Source: Phorcus lineatus (lineage: Eukaryota; Mollusca; Gastropoda; Trochida; Trochidae). From it: DNA of 64,000 nt. How positions within the stretch are numbered: position 1 is the first letter of the stretch; every line of letters starts with the position of its first letter. Shown here piece after piece: positions 49,701 through 58,207 of this stretch. The stretch is from positions 29,949,158 through 30,013,157 of the forward strand of contig OV121081.1 in assembly GCA_921293015.1 (NCBI GenBank), read 5' to 3'. The notes below the pieces were generated by a model, which did no database searches, was not told where the DNA came from, and worked only from the letters and a program-made list of their open reading frames with translations. A program made the translations under genes and the position numbers.

Positions 49701-52700
49701 TATCCCATGCTAGTTTCATTCATTTGGAGGTTCATATGACCAAGGGCTATGTCAATCTCTGCTGTCTTTAGTGTGTGCGTGTTTACACTGAATTTGGCGG
49801 CTTTGATATCTTACACTCAAAAATCATTCACTTTCAAAGATATTTCCATTGTAGACGGTTCTGGGTATGGAGGGTTGTTCAAGTTTCTAACGTATCTCTG
49901 TTTGGTATGTTTACGAGTGTATATCTTATACAAAATGTTTGTAATTTGATTTGTTTTTAATCGATGTATGAATATGTTGTTAAATTTATGTCTCACATTT
50001 TTCTTCCTAGATTCTTATATAATGTTGATGACATTTTTATTACAGATTCTCCAGACATTTTACTATGGACTGTGTGTAGTTAACGCCCTGTTTGGTACCA
50101 ATGGCGGCCCAGAAGTCAGTCCAAAGAAAAGATCTTCTCTCCAGAAGTTGCGAGATTACATCCATTCTACTCTAGCCTTCCCAGTAGGATCTGTAAGTTC
50201 TCAATGCTTCTCACTTCAAACAATCTTATGGCGAGGTATTCTTCTACTAATTCCATCCTGCTCCACCAGGGAATATCTGTACATGCGGATCCTTCAATCC
50301 CCTGATAGCCTTCACTGCTTTTCCTCTGTATCCCTAACAAAGGCTAATCACAGCTATGAAGACTCATCAGTACTCTCATCCAGGCACTGCCAAAATTGGT
50401 TCATTTTTTATCATTTCATTGGTGGTTTATTCATGGAAGATAAGAGGGAAATCCAGTGAATGCAATTAGGGGATTGAAAGGTATGCAGGCCTATCCTCTG
50501 AAGCTCATTTTCAACAAATAGTCCACAAATGTGGCAAGAATCAAATACCCAAGTCTCTAGTTTAACAAAGTGCAAGTACTGGTAAGGTCAACTTTAATCC
50601 ATAGCTATAAGATTGACACTAAGTTATAATACTCATCATGTAATCATGAATTATTTCTTGACAATGGATTCAATATTAGTAAATAAAACACTTTTACACA
50701 TTGTCTTGTAATGACTAAAATTGTTTGTGAAAAGTGGCAAAGAAGAGAGTCATGTGAAAAATTAAAAAAAAATTTTTAAGGGGGGTTTTGAACCCCTTTT
50801 ACCCCAAACTAATTGGATCTGTCACTAAATGCTAGACTTAACATATGTTAATATTTTTGCCTGTATGTTTTCAGTTTGTGGTGTTAACGTTCTGGTCCAT
50901 CTATGCAATTGACCGTGAGCTGGTGTTCCCCCGAGAGCTGGACAAGATAATCCCTGTCTGGCTCAACCATGTCATGGTGAGAGTCAACTGTTGGTCAAAT
51001 TTGCCTATTCAATGACTTGCTTTAAATTTTCTCTCCATCAACATTATTTAAGTTATTTCTTTTTTTGCGCATTCTGGACTAGTAAAATCTAATCCTGTTT
51101 GTTTAAATCAAAGTTGGTGGTGCAATCAGTGAGGTTTCAAACTGATCATTTAAACTGTTCTTTTAGCCATTGAAAAGCATTTGGAACACTGTCAGTCTGT
51201 TAGGGCTGGGACGGGTAACCCGGATACCCGGGACGGGTGGGTATATAGTAGGACCCGGGTACCCATAACATTACCCGGACCCGTTTTAATCACGTGACAA
51301 ATAAATAACGAATTTATTGAAAGTGTTTCAGTGTTTGTTGTATTTTCAATTACAACGAAGTTGTAGCATTTTGGTCGAAGTTCATGCAGCAGCAGGAAGC
51401 CAGAAACGTAATACGAACTGTCGGCATCGTTGTCAACAATAACAAGAATTTCAAGAAACATGGTCAGCCCGGGAAAGTCGCTGTCGACACCTCATATTCT
51501 ATGCAAATATCATTAGCTATCAAAAATAACGTGCATGATAACAACTGGATCAGACCTTTTCATTACAAACAGAATGTTAGAAATAGAAACCAACCTTAAA
51601 TACTTAGAAAACGAATCCATGTTGAAGGAAGTTCAAGGAACATTGCCATCTAATTGCCATCGATCTGATGTTACCGCGACTCATGTAACCTACATTTTCA
51701 TTGGAAGGCTAATTATGATATAAATGATGTATGATATTTACCTCTGACGTATCGCTTGGTGATTGGTAACTTAGACCAACCCTTCATCCAATCAGCAACG
51801 CATATGTGACAGAATGATTGTCATCAGGAATTTCCCCACAAGAAACATATATATATATATAAATAGTGTTTAGAGAATCAATTATTGTCAATAATATCCA
51901 CTTAAAATAATTTAAGTTTCTTTTTATTCATCTTTTTATTAATTAATATTATTTTAAATGATTAATATATCTCCTTTCATTCATAGCGAAAAATACTTTT
52001 CAATGCAATCAAAAGCAAATCTTTCTGTGATTTGAACGCGATTCCGAAACACTAAAGCTATCCTACTTTGAACCGTTCTATTTGTGTTCGCAAGAGTTAC
52101 CTCCCTTATACATTCATAGCGAAAGTAGCTGAATTGTGATTGGATATTTGGATATATTTACTTGACATGAGGCAAGCCATTTGTTGTGAGACAGGTAAGG
52201 ATATCTATTTATTATTTACTTTGAAAGCGTTAACTAAACTTAACTTATCTTAACATTATTTATTTATACCTTCAATTGTATTTTGCCTGTACACCGTTGA
52301 TTGAAGGACGGTAGTTTGAAGCCGTTTGTTTGTTACAGAGGGGTGTTTGTTGTTCAAATGCTTCCACATCGATGATGTACCCCCTCCTTTGTGGCTTAGC
52401 TGAGTTGAACACAAAATGCATTTTGTTTTCGTGCCTGATGCCACCGATTCAAAATATTTCCACACGCCACTCTTGATCTCGGCCATGCCGGTTTTTATTG
52501 AAGGGGAATAACTCACAATTAGTGTATTGACGGGTACCCGGGTCGGGTCGGGTAATAGGGGGTCGGGTACCCGGGTAGAAAATTTAGACCCGTCCCAGCC
52601 CTACAGTCTGTCTCCATATGGCATTTTGATAGGGCTTCCACACATAAAATAAATTACTCAAGACCTCAAGGGGTAAGATTCGACTCGGACCCAAGGACCC

Positions 52701-54296
52701 CAAATTCTTATCTTTACACAATAGGTCATGTATGTATTGTTGGTCAGCCTAGATATAATATGCATACAGTAAATTTTGGCACGGAAGTCATGACGTGATC
52801 ATCTTCATCATCTTACTTCACATATCACAGACAAACAGTCTAACATTACTTTAATAAGTTACAATGATCTCATCTTACCGAGAATGAAGAAAATGGACTG
52901 AGCTAGTCCAGCTCGACCTGACTTGTAGCCCTACTTGTAGATATTTCTAGCATGCACCAACTAGTTGAGTATATTTGTCCTGCTTGCAGCACACGTTCAT
53001 CCTGCCCATCCTACTGGTGGACAAGTACCTCAACTACCACCATCTACCCAAGAGGAAAAATGGTATCCTTGGTCTCCTGGTTTTTGGGCTTGCATACCTT
53101 GTTTGGTAAGTATTATTTGACATGGAGCATCTTGTAATGATCAATTATGTGATAGGTTATCAATTGTGTTAGGGACTTTTCATACAATCAACTACAACAG
53201 TGTTTGCTTTTGGATGCAGCCATCTTTATTCCAGTAAAGTTACTTAAATCTTGTTATTACTCGCCCATGTAAGATACTGAAGTGTAATATTTATACGGCA
53301 ATATTAAACTAGTGTAATACTGCTGCCGCTGCTTGCAATATAGTTTGGTTGTGATGTCACAAAGTTAACACTGCCGTCACAATGGCGGCCAAATCGCTGA
53401 AATGTGTCTTCAGTCGTTTTGCTTGTTTTATACTTAATCATTAAGTCGTTTGATAAAGATAGTATTAAATGGAAGGTAGTTTAGTATCCTGTATGTACCA
53501 CGCTGCGTACCGCAAACAGAAAAATCAGATAAACCCTATTGATGAACCATCTTCTTTGCCCATCCCAAACCACCTCTTCCACCTCTCCATTTTTGACTTC
53601 TAGTGTAAAAGCAATGACTCTATATTTCAGGCTGCTGTGGATAGCGTACTACGCTGGTATCTGGGTCTATCCTATACTCCGAGTGTTGGAGCCGTATCAA
53701 CGAGCCATCTTCTTCGCCTTCCTTCTCATGCTCTTTATAAGTTTATATCTACTCGGAGAGTCTCTAACTAGATTTTTGTGGAGTAAGTGAAATCTTTAAT
53801 TCTTTGTTCTCGGCATGCATTTTGATGATTGCCTTCATTATCAATGCGATTCTTTGTCATTTTATGAATTTGAGAGTCTACTTGAGAATTGAAGATACTT
53901 TCATTACATACTGGAAAAAGAAATAAGGACATTTTTTTACATTTAGAATATCAAGAATAATTATTCAATTCTATCTTTTAATTAACACACTAATAAAACA
54001 TTATTAAAAAAAATTCCAATATCCCAAAGTTATTTTGTCTAGTACAGCAAGATTTTCATTATCAAGTATTGAAATATTAAAATTACTTGATTCAATAACT
54101 TTATGGGTAAAATTATTTAACATACATGTATTATCAAGTCAATAAACTAAAAAAAATTTAAAATGTATTTTATTTGAGTGAAGAAATGCTAAACATTATG
54201 TTATCTTTACTTTCAGGGAAAGAAATAGGAGCTGCCCTTTATGCACCAAGATCTAACAAATCTTACAAATCTAGTAAAAGCAAGAAGAATCATTGA
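29339..54296 (+). CDS. AIG1: AIG1/ADTRP-type membrane hydrolase with six alternative first exons
   Basis: Family knowledge: AIG1 and ADTRP are multi-pass membrane threonine hydrolases that cleave fatty acid esters of hydroxy fatty acids (FAHFAs); human AIG1 uses Thr43 and His134. Seen here: shared exons at 50046-50192, 50875-50976, 52990-53105, 53631-53782 and 54217-54296 join in frame into 198 codons plus TGA. Upstream are six separate coding exons (29339-29476, 37199-37336, 41886-42023, 43474-43641, 47335-47502, 49749-49904), each starting with ATG and ending in phase 0 at a GT donor. Any of them fused to the shared part gives 244, 254 or 250 residues, against 245 in human AIG1. All six keep the (F/Y)(L/M)T threonine; the His is the first residue of shared exon 4. 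Alternative promoters are inferred. The alternative view, that some first exons are dead duplicates, is less likely because none has a frameshift or stop. Confidence 0.9.
29477..29945. other. Start of the intron after exon A; nothing recognisable
   Basis: Donor GTAAGA begins this intronic stretch. It is AT-rich and leads into the CATA array. Confidence 0.5.
29946..31101. repeat. CATA-based minisatellite with 383-bp higher-order repeat
   Basis: Built from CATA tetranucleotides and longer units such as CATTCATACGTGCAAACATA. A unique block (ATCTACATGTGCATTGGTAT, then CATGCATG and GCCCGATTCACCTCACCTCA) occurs twice, at about 30470-30545 and 30853-30930, showing a 383-base higher-order duplication. 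The array gives long but meaningless open frames on both strands. Confidence 0.9.
31102..33209. other. Intronic DNA, nothing recognisable
   Basis: About 2.1 kb between two tandem arrays, AT-rich. Open frames at 31958-32188 and 32261-32485 lack motifs. Confidence 0.5.
33210..35505. repeat. 45-bp minisatellite, about 51 copies, palindromic core
   Basis: The period is 45 bases. A typical unit contains GTATATAGAATATACAACTG, then TACGTCCTTGGTTCCTGTAA and CCATT. GTATAT-AGA-ATATAC is an inverted repeat with a 3-base loop; many variants change only the loop (AGG, ATG) and keep the arms. As 45 is 15 codons, open frames run through the array on both strands (up to 319 codons), encoding a 15-residue repeat with no known fold. 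It lies between first exons A and B. Confidence 0.95.
35588..36359. other. Intronic DNA, nothing recognisable
   Basis: AT-rich sequence between the 45-bp array and the possible retroposon end; no motif seen. Confidence 0.5.
36360..36797 (+). mobile_element. Possible retroposon 3' end with poly(A)-like tail
   Basis: A 100-codon open frame (36360-36662, containing [20 protein letters not shown] and a C-terminal [12 protein letters not shown]) is followed about 100 bases later by AATAAAAAG and an A-rich tail with nine A in a row. That layout resembles the 3' end of a non-LTR element or retrocopy. I do not recognise the protein. Confidence 0.35.
37199..37336 (+). CDS. AIG1: AIG1-type gene, alternative first exon B
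   Basis: 46 codons starting [20 protein letters not shown], ending [12 protein letters not shown] before GTAATT. Predicted catalytic residue Thr42. Compared with exon C it shares the QC and VFFV positions, GGK, FLT and WN, which suggests B and C are sister duplicates. Confidence 0.85.
37868..37970. repeat. Palindromic foldback element
   Basis: GTTCTCTCCCCCACAGAGTT and, inverted, GTGTGGGGAGAG flank a short centre; GCTCAAGTCATTAAG on the left pairs with ATAACTTGAGC on the right. It is a compact relative of the elements at 1498-1910 and 62611-63068. Confidence 0.75.
38000..39280. other. Intronic DNA, nothing recognisable
   Basis: Open frames at 38709-38912 (minus) and 38928-39116 (plus) overlap one another on opposite strands and have no motif. 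Confidence 0.5.
39290..39790. repeat. Dispersed repeat with recurring 'GCGGTTCATG' phrases
   Basis: TTGAAGACTCTAGGTGCAGC and close variants occur three or four times with GTGACCTTGAAAAT-type text between them. A similar phrase (GGCACCTACCCACAAAAATT, then GTACAGCAGTTCTTGAGAAT) lies at 57700-57830. Such repeats are common in molluscan intergenic DNA. Confidence 0.5.
39856..40012. repeat. 31-bp tandem repeat, about five copies
   Basis: Units contain GCCCCGGGCAATTATCTTAA and TAATGCCCTCT, with internal variation. The unit is GC-rich in part, against an AT-rich background. Confidence 0.8.
40240..40665. repeat. Direct repeat pair, about 340 bp apart
   Basis: CGCTATCGCTCGGGAAATAC followed by TAATATTTAGG occurs at about 40243 and 40586, each time followed by related text (GTCGTAAAC or GTTGTAAAC, then ATCCTCTATTTC). 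It is probably part of a dispersed element related to the one at 42175-42925. Confidence 0.6.
40397..42763. promoter_or_regulatory. Cluster of TGACGTCA (CRE-like) palindromes around exon C
   Basis: Perfect TGACGTCA occurs at 40397, 41419, 41452, 42426, 42450 and 42756; a TCACGTGA E-box-type palindrome lies at about 41832, just upstream of exon C. TGACGTCA is the consensus for CREB/ATF-type bZIP proteins. The sites at 42426-42763 sit inside a repeat element, so part of the cluster may be carried by transposons rather than selected. Confidence 0.4.
41886..42023 (+). CDS. AIG1: AIG1-type gene, alternative first exon C
   Basis: 46 codons starting [20 protein letters not shown], ending [14 protein letters not shown] before GTATAT. 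Predicted catalytic residue Thr42. The ATG at 41846 is out of frame with this exon and opens a different, overlapping frame; it could act as an upstream ORF. Least like the others in the loop, but the frame is intact. Confidence 0.82.
42175..42925. repeat. Dispersed element with internal large palindrome
   Basis: Its left part (GACCTTCCATTTGATACTAT) and right part (CAGTATCTTACACGGGCGAG) recur in inverted orientation at 53257-53500. Inside, 42501-42562 and 42593-42651 form an inverted repeat with arms of about 55 bases around a roughly 30-base AT centre. Confidence 0.7.
43474..43641 (+). CDS. AIG1: AIG1-type gene, alternative first exon D
   Basis: 56 codons starting [20 protein letters not shown], with a ten-residue longer loop, ending [14 protein letters not shown] before GTAAGC. 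Predicted catalytic residue Thr52. Identical to exon E at 33 of 56 residues, and both have GAGTTACCTCCCTTG about 60-100 bases upstream of the ATG. Confidence 0.87.
43692..43780. repeat. (TA)n microsatellite
   Basis: About 50 bases of uninterrupted TA followed by CATA and TTTA short repeats, just after exon D. Confidence 0.95.
44310..44747 (+). mobile_element. Penelope-like element fragment with GIY-YIG endonuclease domain
   Basis: An open frame of 145 codons holds the PLE signature: [20 protein letters not shown], then [14 protein letters not shown], with the CxxC pair and downstream His, and an Arg in the R-x-x-x-H helix. A conserved C-terminal region ([19 protein letters not shown]) follows and it ends in TGA. 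This is the C-terminal endonuclease part of a Penelope-like retroelement; no reverse transcriptase was found upstream, so the copy is 5'-truncated. It lies between exons D and E. Confidence 0.85.
44748..47334. other. Intronic DNA, nothing recognisable
   Basis: AT-rich sequence after the Penelope-like fragment up to exon E. The open frame at 45638-45874 has no motif. Confidence 0.5.
47335..47502 (+). CDS. AIG1: AIG1-type gene, alternative first exon E
   Basis: 56 codons starting [20 protein letters not shown], ending [14 protein letters not shown] before GTGAGT. Predicted catalytic residue Thr52. Clearly a duplicate of exon D, with the same loop length. Confidence 0.88.
48904..49318. repeat. 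Possible MITE with GGTCATTCTCA ends
   Basis: GGTCATTCTCA near 48905 and TGAGAATGAC near 49305 are inverted copies about 400 bases apart, enclosing AT-rich sequence. No target duplication is visible, so this is uncertain. Confidence 0.3.
49749..49904 (+). CDS. AIG1: AIG1-type gene, alternative first exon F (nearest the shared exons)
   Basis: 52 codons starting [20 protein letters not shown], ending [14 protein letters not shown] before GTATGT. Predicted catalytic residue Thr48. Only 141 bases separate it from shared exon 2, so it is the default first exon by position. Confidence 0.88.
50046..50192 (+). CDS. AIG1: AIG1-type gene, shared exon 2
   Basis: 147 bases, phase 0 both sides, between TTACAG and GTAAGT. 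Encodes [17 protein letters not shown], a charged loop, and [15 protein letters not shown], matching AIG1's LRDWMLAVLAFPVG. Read-through past the donor gives the longer open frame ending at 50459, which is not coding. Confidence 0.93.
50875..50976 (+). CDS. AIG1: AIG1-type gene, shared exon 3
   Basis: 102 bases between TTTCAG and GTGAGA. Encodes [20 protein letters not shown] and IPVWLNHVM, matching AIG1's FWIIYAYDRE and IPGWLNHGM. Phase 0 on both sides. Confidence 0.94.
51201..52603 (-). mobile_element. Well-preserved hAT-type element with BED-finger exon
   Basis: The ends TAGGGCTGGGACGGGT (51201-51216) and its exact inverse (52588-52603) are flanked by the 8-bp duplication CAGTCTGT (51193-51200, 52604-52611). 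Inside, the minus strand at 52256-52516 encodes an 86-residue frame with GVWKYFE, then CILC and WKHLNNKHP: a C-x2-C / H-x4-H BED zinc finger, the DNA-binding part of hAT transposases. The RNase H-like catalytic domain is absent, so the element is non-autonomous. It lies in the intron between shared exons 3 and 4. Confidence 0.93.
52256..52516 (-). CDS. BED zinc-finger fragment of a hAT transposase
   Basis: About 77 residues from the internal Met ([20 protein letters not shown]) hold a complete BED finger with intact Cys and His ligands, and then a polar tail ending TIEGINK. BED fingers bind transposon ends; this one has no transposase body attached. It belongs to the element at 51201-52603 and is not a host gene. 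Confidence 0.7.
   Translation of the reverse strand: MSYSPSIKTGMAEIKSGVWKYFESVASGTKTKCILCSTQLSHKGGGTSSMWKHLNNKHPSVTNKRLQTTVLQSTVYRQNTIEGINK
52630..52933. mobile_element. Degenerate hAT-type MITE
   Basis: TAGGGCTTCCACAC (52630) and GTAGCCCTA (52925-52933), with inner text like that at 28680-29075 (GATTCGACTCGGAC, GAAAATGGACTGAG). It lacks a recognisable target duplication and lies just downstream of the intact element. Confidence 0.65.
52990..53105 (+). CDS. AIG1: AIG1-type gene, shared exon 4 (catalytic His)
   Basis: 116 bases between TTGCAG and GTAAGT. The first codon is the His equivalent to AIG1 His134 ([15 protein letters not shown]). Then [11 protein letters not shown] and the hydrophobic [14 protein letters not shown]. 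Ends in phase 2. Confidence 0.94.
53257..53500. repeat. Shorter inverted copy of the 42175-42925 element
   Basis: TTATTACTCGCCCATGTAAG at its left and AAATGGAAGGTAGTTTAGTA at its right are the inverse of text at the ends of 42175-42925. Confidence 0.65.
53631..53782 (+). CDS. AIG1: AIG1-type gene, shared exon 5
   Basis: 152 bases between TTTCAG and GTAAGT. Encodes [20 protein letters not shown] then [15 protein letters not shown], matching AIG1's VTGMWVYPFLEHIGP and LYLLGEVLNNYIW. Confidence 0.95.
54217..54296 (+). CDS. AIG1: AIG1-type gene, shared exon 6 with stop
   Basis: 80 bases including TGA. Encodes a basic cytosolic tail [20 protein letters not shown] then SKKNH. A KKxx-like lysine pair near the end might favour ER retention, but the spacing (KKNH) makes this a guess worth noting only. 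Confidence 0.9.
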
Positions 54297-56480
54297 ATTG
54301 CCAAAGATGAATGGACCCTAAACAAATATTTAGACATCTACTTCATGAAGCTTTTGTAAGACCCCCTCAGTTTCAAATCCTGCTTGTTGGTCTTCAGGGA
54401 ATTGGTTCAGTCAATCCATGAAATGGAACTTTGTTACCGTTAAGTGTTTCTTGGGGCATTTTTCACACTTTTATGTTAATTTCATGTAATTCTAATTGAT
54501 GTATTGTTGCAAGTGAAATATAGTTGTCATCATATATATACTAAAGGCTGCAAAACAGATTTTAGTCCATCCAATCCTGACAGCGCCAATCAAAGTCCAT
54601 TGAGCACCATCTGGGTATTTATATCTGATTGCGATTTCTACAATCCCCAGATTGTCTTGTTACCGTTTCCCACAAATCAACTAACGAATGGTCACACCAA
54701 GTTATTCATAACATTTAGAGGCTTAAGGGTACTGCTTGATTGTAAGTTATACCCTTGCTGTGACAAGACAAGCAGGGGATTATGGGATCTTTTAAATTCT
54801 AAATAGCCTTGCATCGACTTGTTCCTTCCAGCACATGATAGAGACATGTATATGAGGCTAACATCGACAAGAAAATCAGGGAATTGTAAAAGCCTTTAGC
54901 AGTTAACCTTCCAATGGCTGGTTACCTATAGTGCATGAGGCAAACATTAACAAGAGAATCAGAGGATTGTAGAAACTTGCAGCAGATATAAATAATCTGA
55001 CGGAGAAGGATGATTGAAGTCCTAGTTTCAGGTTCTGGGATGTATTGTTTGTCTAGAGTCATTGAATGAATGTGTTTTGATGGTCTGTTCTGTATATAAC
55101 AGAATAACCTAAGTTGGTTATGTTTGTGTTTGATTAGGTACAGTTATCAAGGTGTTTTTTTTTCTTTCTCTATCCCTTATATATAAGCCAGTATATTTTC
55201 ACTCTTTAACCTTTTTGCATGTTTCAATTTGTTTACATGTGCAGCAATAGCTATTCATCCTGCTACATCAATGTATTTGTGTCCAAAAGGCAACTGTGCA
55301 TTAAGGAATGTTTACGTCCCTCTTCTTGTATCAAGCCATTTCATTGGCTGAACAATTATAGGCATCAGTACAAGACTTGTGGCCTATGAATATCATTATA
55401 TCTGGATATTGTAGGCTTTACACAGATCCAAATACACTGATGTAGTGGGATCTATCCATTTTGTGCATTAGAAATCTAACTTTTTCTTTCACATACAACT
55501 TATCAAGTGTTATTTCTAATTTAATAACAGGAAGTCACGAATTTTGTTTTTTAGAAATAATTAATACAGTCAGTCCCATATATTTTAGGCCTTGAAATGC
55601 CTGTTAGTCTCTGTTATAACTCATGACATCTGTTTCAGGAAACCTATAGTCATGTCTATCACTACATTGTTGTTGATGATCAAGCTGATACTTGTTTTAA
55701 TCACCATTATCATTACATTACTTAATGTCATAGGATCACTTTTACAAGGCAATTTTGATAAACGTGTACGCCAGTCAAATAGTTCATCACTCACATCAAT
55801 CTTTCCCCTGACGTTTGCAACAATCTTCAGAACTTTGCCTGCATTCTAGACCTCAATGTTGAAATTTAAAACACCCTCCATTCACCGGGCTTACCACATC
55901 ATTTAGCAAAAGCCATGACGTAGAACACATGAAATTTCCCAGTTGAATATGCAATGAAAATAGTTAACGTCACCTTTTTCATACACAGATACAGAGTGAA
56001 AATAATAGGGTGATAAACTCAATGAGGAATGTCATAAGTATTGGGGATGCAATTATTAGATTTCTGGTAGAAAGCATTGTGGATTGGGTGCAATTGATTT
56101 GTGGCCCTCAGAGCTGAAACGGCAGGCGGCGATGAGCAGCGTCCCCCTTTAACTGTAGAACAGGCATAAAGTGAAAATCAATTCCTACTGACAGGATGAA
56201 GAATGATTAGTTCAGTTTAGTTGCCTTGCAAAAGTGAACCCAGGACTTTAAAGTTGAATGAGATGTTGATCTATCTTGGGTGTACATTTCAGTATTCTTG
56301 TGACTACAATTTAGCTTGCTTATAACTAATTTCAGTCCAATCCTAATTACCAAATAGTCTCTACTTTTCATGATGTTTATAGGTATCTAGTATATTTATG
56401 TATGGAAATTAGCCTTCTGTTCTCATGATTTATAATCGTTTTGTATTAATGTTTAAAATAAATGATATTTACTTATCCGT
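54297..56480 (+). other. 3' UTR and flank of the AIG1-type gene
   Basis: No conserved coding frame. Two diverged tandem copies of a dispersed repeat (ATGAGGC, AACAT, GACAAGAAAATCAGGGAATT) lie at about 54855-54985; related text is at 20370-20415 and 60915-60975. AATAAA appears at 56457-56462. Confidence 0.45.
56457..56462 (+). terminator. Possible poly(A) signal of the AIG1-type gene
   Basis: AATAAA about 2.2 kb past the stop codon. Another lies near 56557. No transcript evidence, so the true 3' end is unknown. Confidence 0.3.
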
Positions 56481-58207
56481 AAATAGTGCCAGTTTGTAAA
56501 ATATTTCGAGATTATTTATCAGTTTGACTAATTGAGATATTTTATCACTCAAAATAATAAAACAAAACATTCATAAACACTAAGATATAAATATTTGTAT
56601 TTAAGATATTATCTATCTATAGTAAGTATGCAAGTTCTTCAAGTCAGCTTCATCTTAATAATAGATACAATTTTAAACGGTATTGAAAGCAAAATTGCTA
56701 TATACAGCGGGTGACCATATTTTTACGTACAGGTGATGTAATTGACTTGCATGTTTAATAACTGTTGCAAGAATAATTATTATAGATAAGGCAACAGTCC
56801 TTTTACTGCCATATATGGTAGACAGCTTTGGGATACATGATTTCCATTTAATTTCCAGATGATTGTTAAAAAAAGTGTTATGTTTAACATGACCGTCAAT
56901 AGGACAATGGATTCACAAGTTGTACAAACGATGTTTAAACAAGTGCCATTCAATAGCTATACACAACTGCTAGATGAAAAGGAATTATGTACCTATCTCT
57001 GAGATGATTAACAAGTTGTCTTCAAATATGACGGCAAAAGGACTATTACTTAATTTATTATATTTATTCTTGTAACGGCTAGTTATCATGTAAGTAAATT
57101 GGAAGTAGGTCTTATGTGTTTAATGATATGGCGACCGATTGTTTAGCATAGAAACCTGATGTTTGTTTAACTTTCATTGTGATTGTCATTTTGGCTATGA
57201 AATTTCTATAGAGTAATTCAGAAATAAACCAACATTCCATGATTTAAATTATCCAATCGGTTTATGCTTCCTTTTATGCCAATTGTTCCCTGTGATTATC
57301 TTAAATATTTATTAATTTTCTGTGGTTTTTAAGACTAAAATGCTTTGAAAGTGACTTTTGCTTCTTATTCCTCACACTCTGCAGATAGTCAATCTTAAAA
57401 AGAAAAGATAGTGCAAAGTATCGTCAAGTGAAAACAGCATTGATGTCACAACAGAATTGCATTGATTTTGATCAACAAACCTTACAAAGGGAAAGCCGTT
57501 GAATCGGAAAGGGTGATCACAAATGTTTTGTGCAATTTAAAAATTAAAAGGGGGGGTCCCAAGTTTGAGCTCACATGTATCCAGGTATAAATTCCTTGGA
57601 GTCGGCTTTGTATGCAGACTCTTTAAGTGTTGTTGCAACCTCTTGTGTAGGGTACACAACCCTTAACCTACAAATCTGTTGTTAAGTGACCCGATGAAGG
57701 CCACAAAATGGGGAGAAAGGTCAAAGTCTACAAATTCTCATTCCCTAAATCGATGGCACCTACCCACAAAAATTTCTGCTTATTGGTACAGCAGTTCTTG
57801 AGAATTTGAAAATGTGAAAAGTTTATAGAAGGACGACAGACAGATGCCTATGTTTTGATTTTGCAATACTTACTTCTTGCTGTAAATACATAAGTATTTG
57901 GTAAAGTGTGCCTTTCAGTGCCCTCTGGATATTTTGACCCTTCTCTTAGTCTTTCAGCGTCTTTGCCAGAGGGAAAGTTATGTTGAATACTTCAAATAAG
58001 ACTACTCACAATGTTCATTAGTTCATCACTGATGCCGACTTGTGCTTAAGTAACTTTCGTTTGGTTGTGCAGTGTCAAGTTTTAAGTGCATTGACAGTGT
58101 ATCTCTTTATGTAATCTTTGCAACAAGCCTTATCAGCTGGTGGCAACTGGTGCACCATTGTGCTTATGTGTGGAACATTGTGCAATCTAGTCAATGGCAG
58201 ACAAGGT
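56481..58207. other. Intergenic DNA, nothing coding
   Basis: AT-rich. Contains a dispersed repeat at about 57640-57860 related to 39290-39790. Confidence 0.5.

Noticed and set aside
49968-50459. 163-codon frame covering shared exon 2
   Set aside because: Only the part between the acceptor at 50045 and the donor at 50193 matches AIG1; the rest is read-through into introns.
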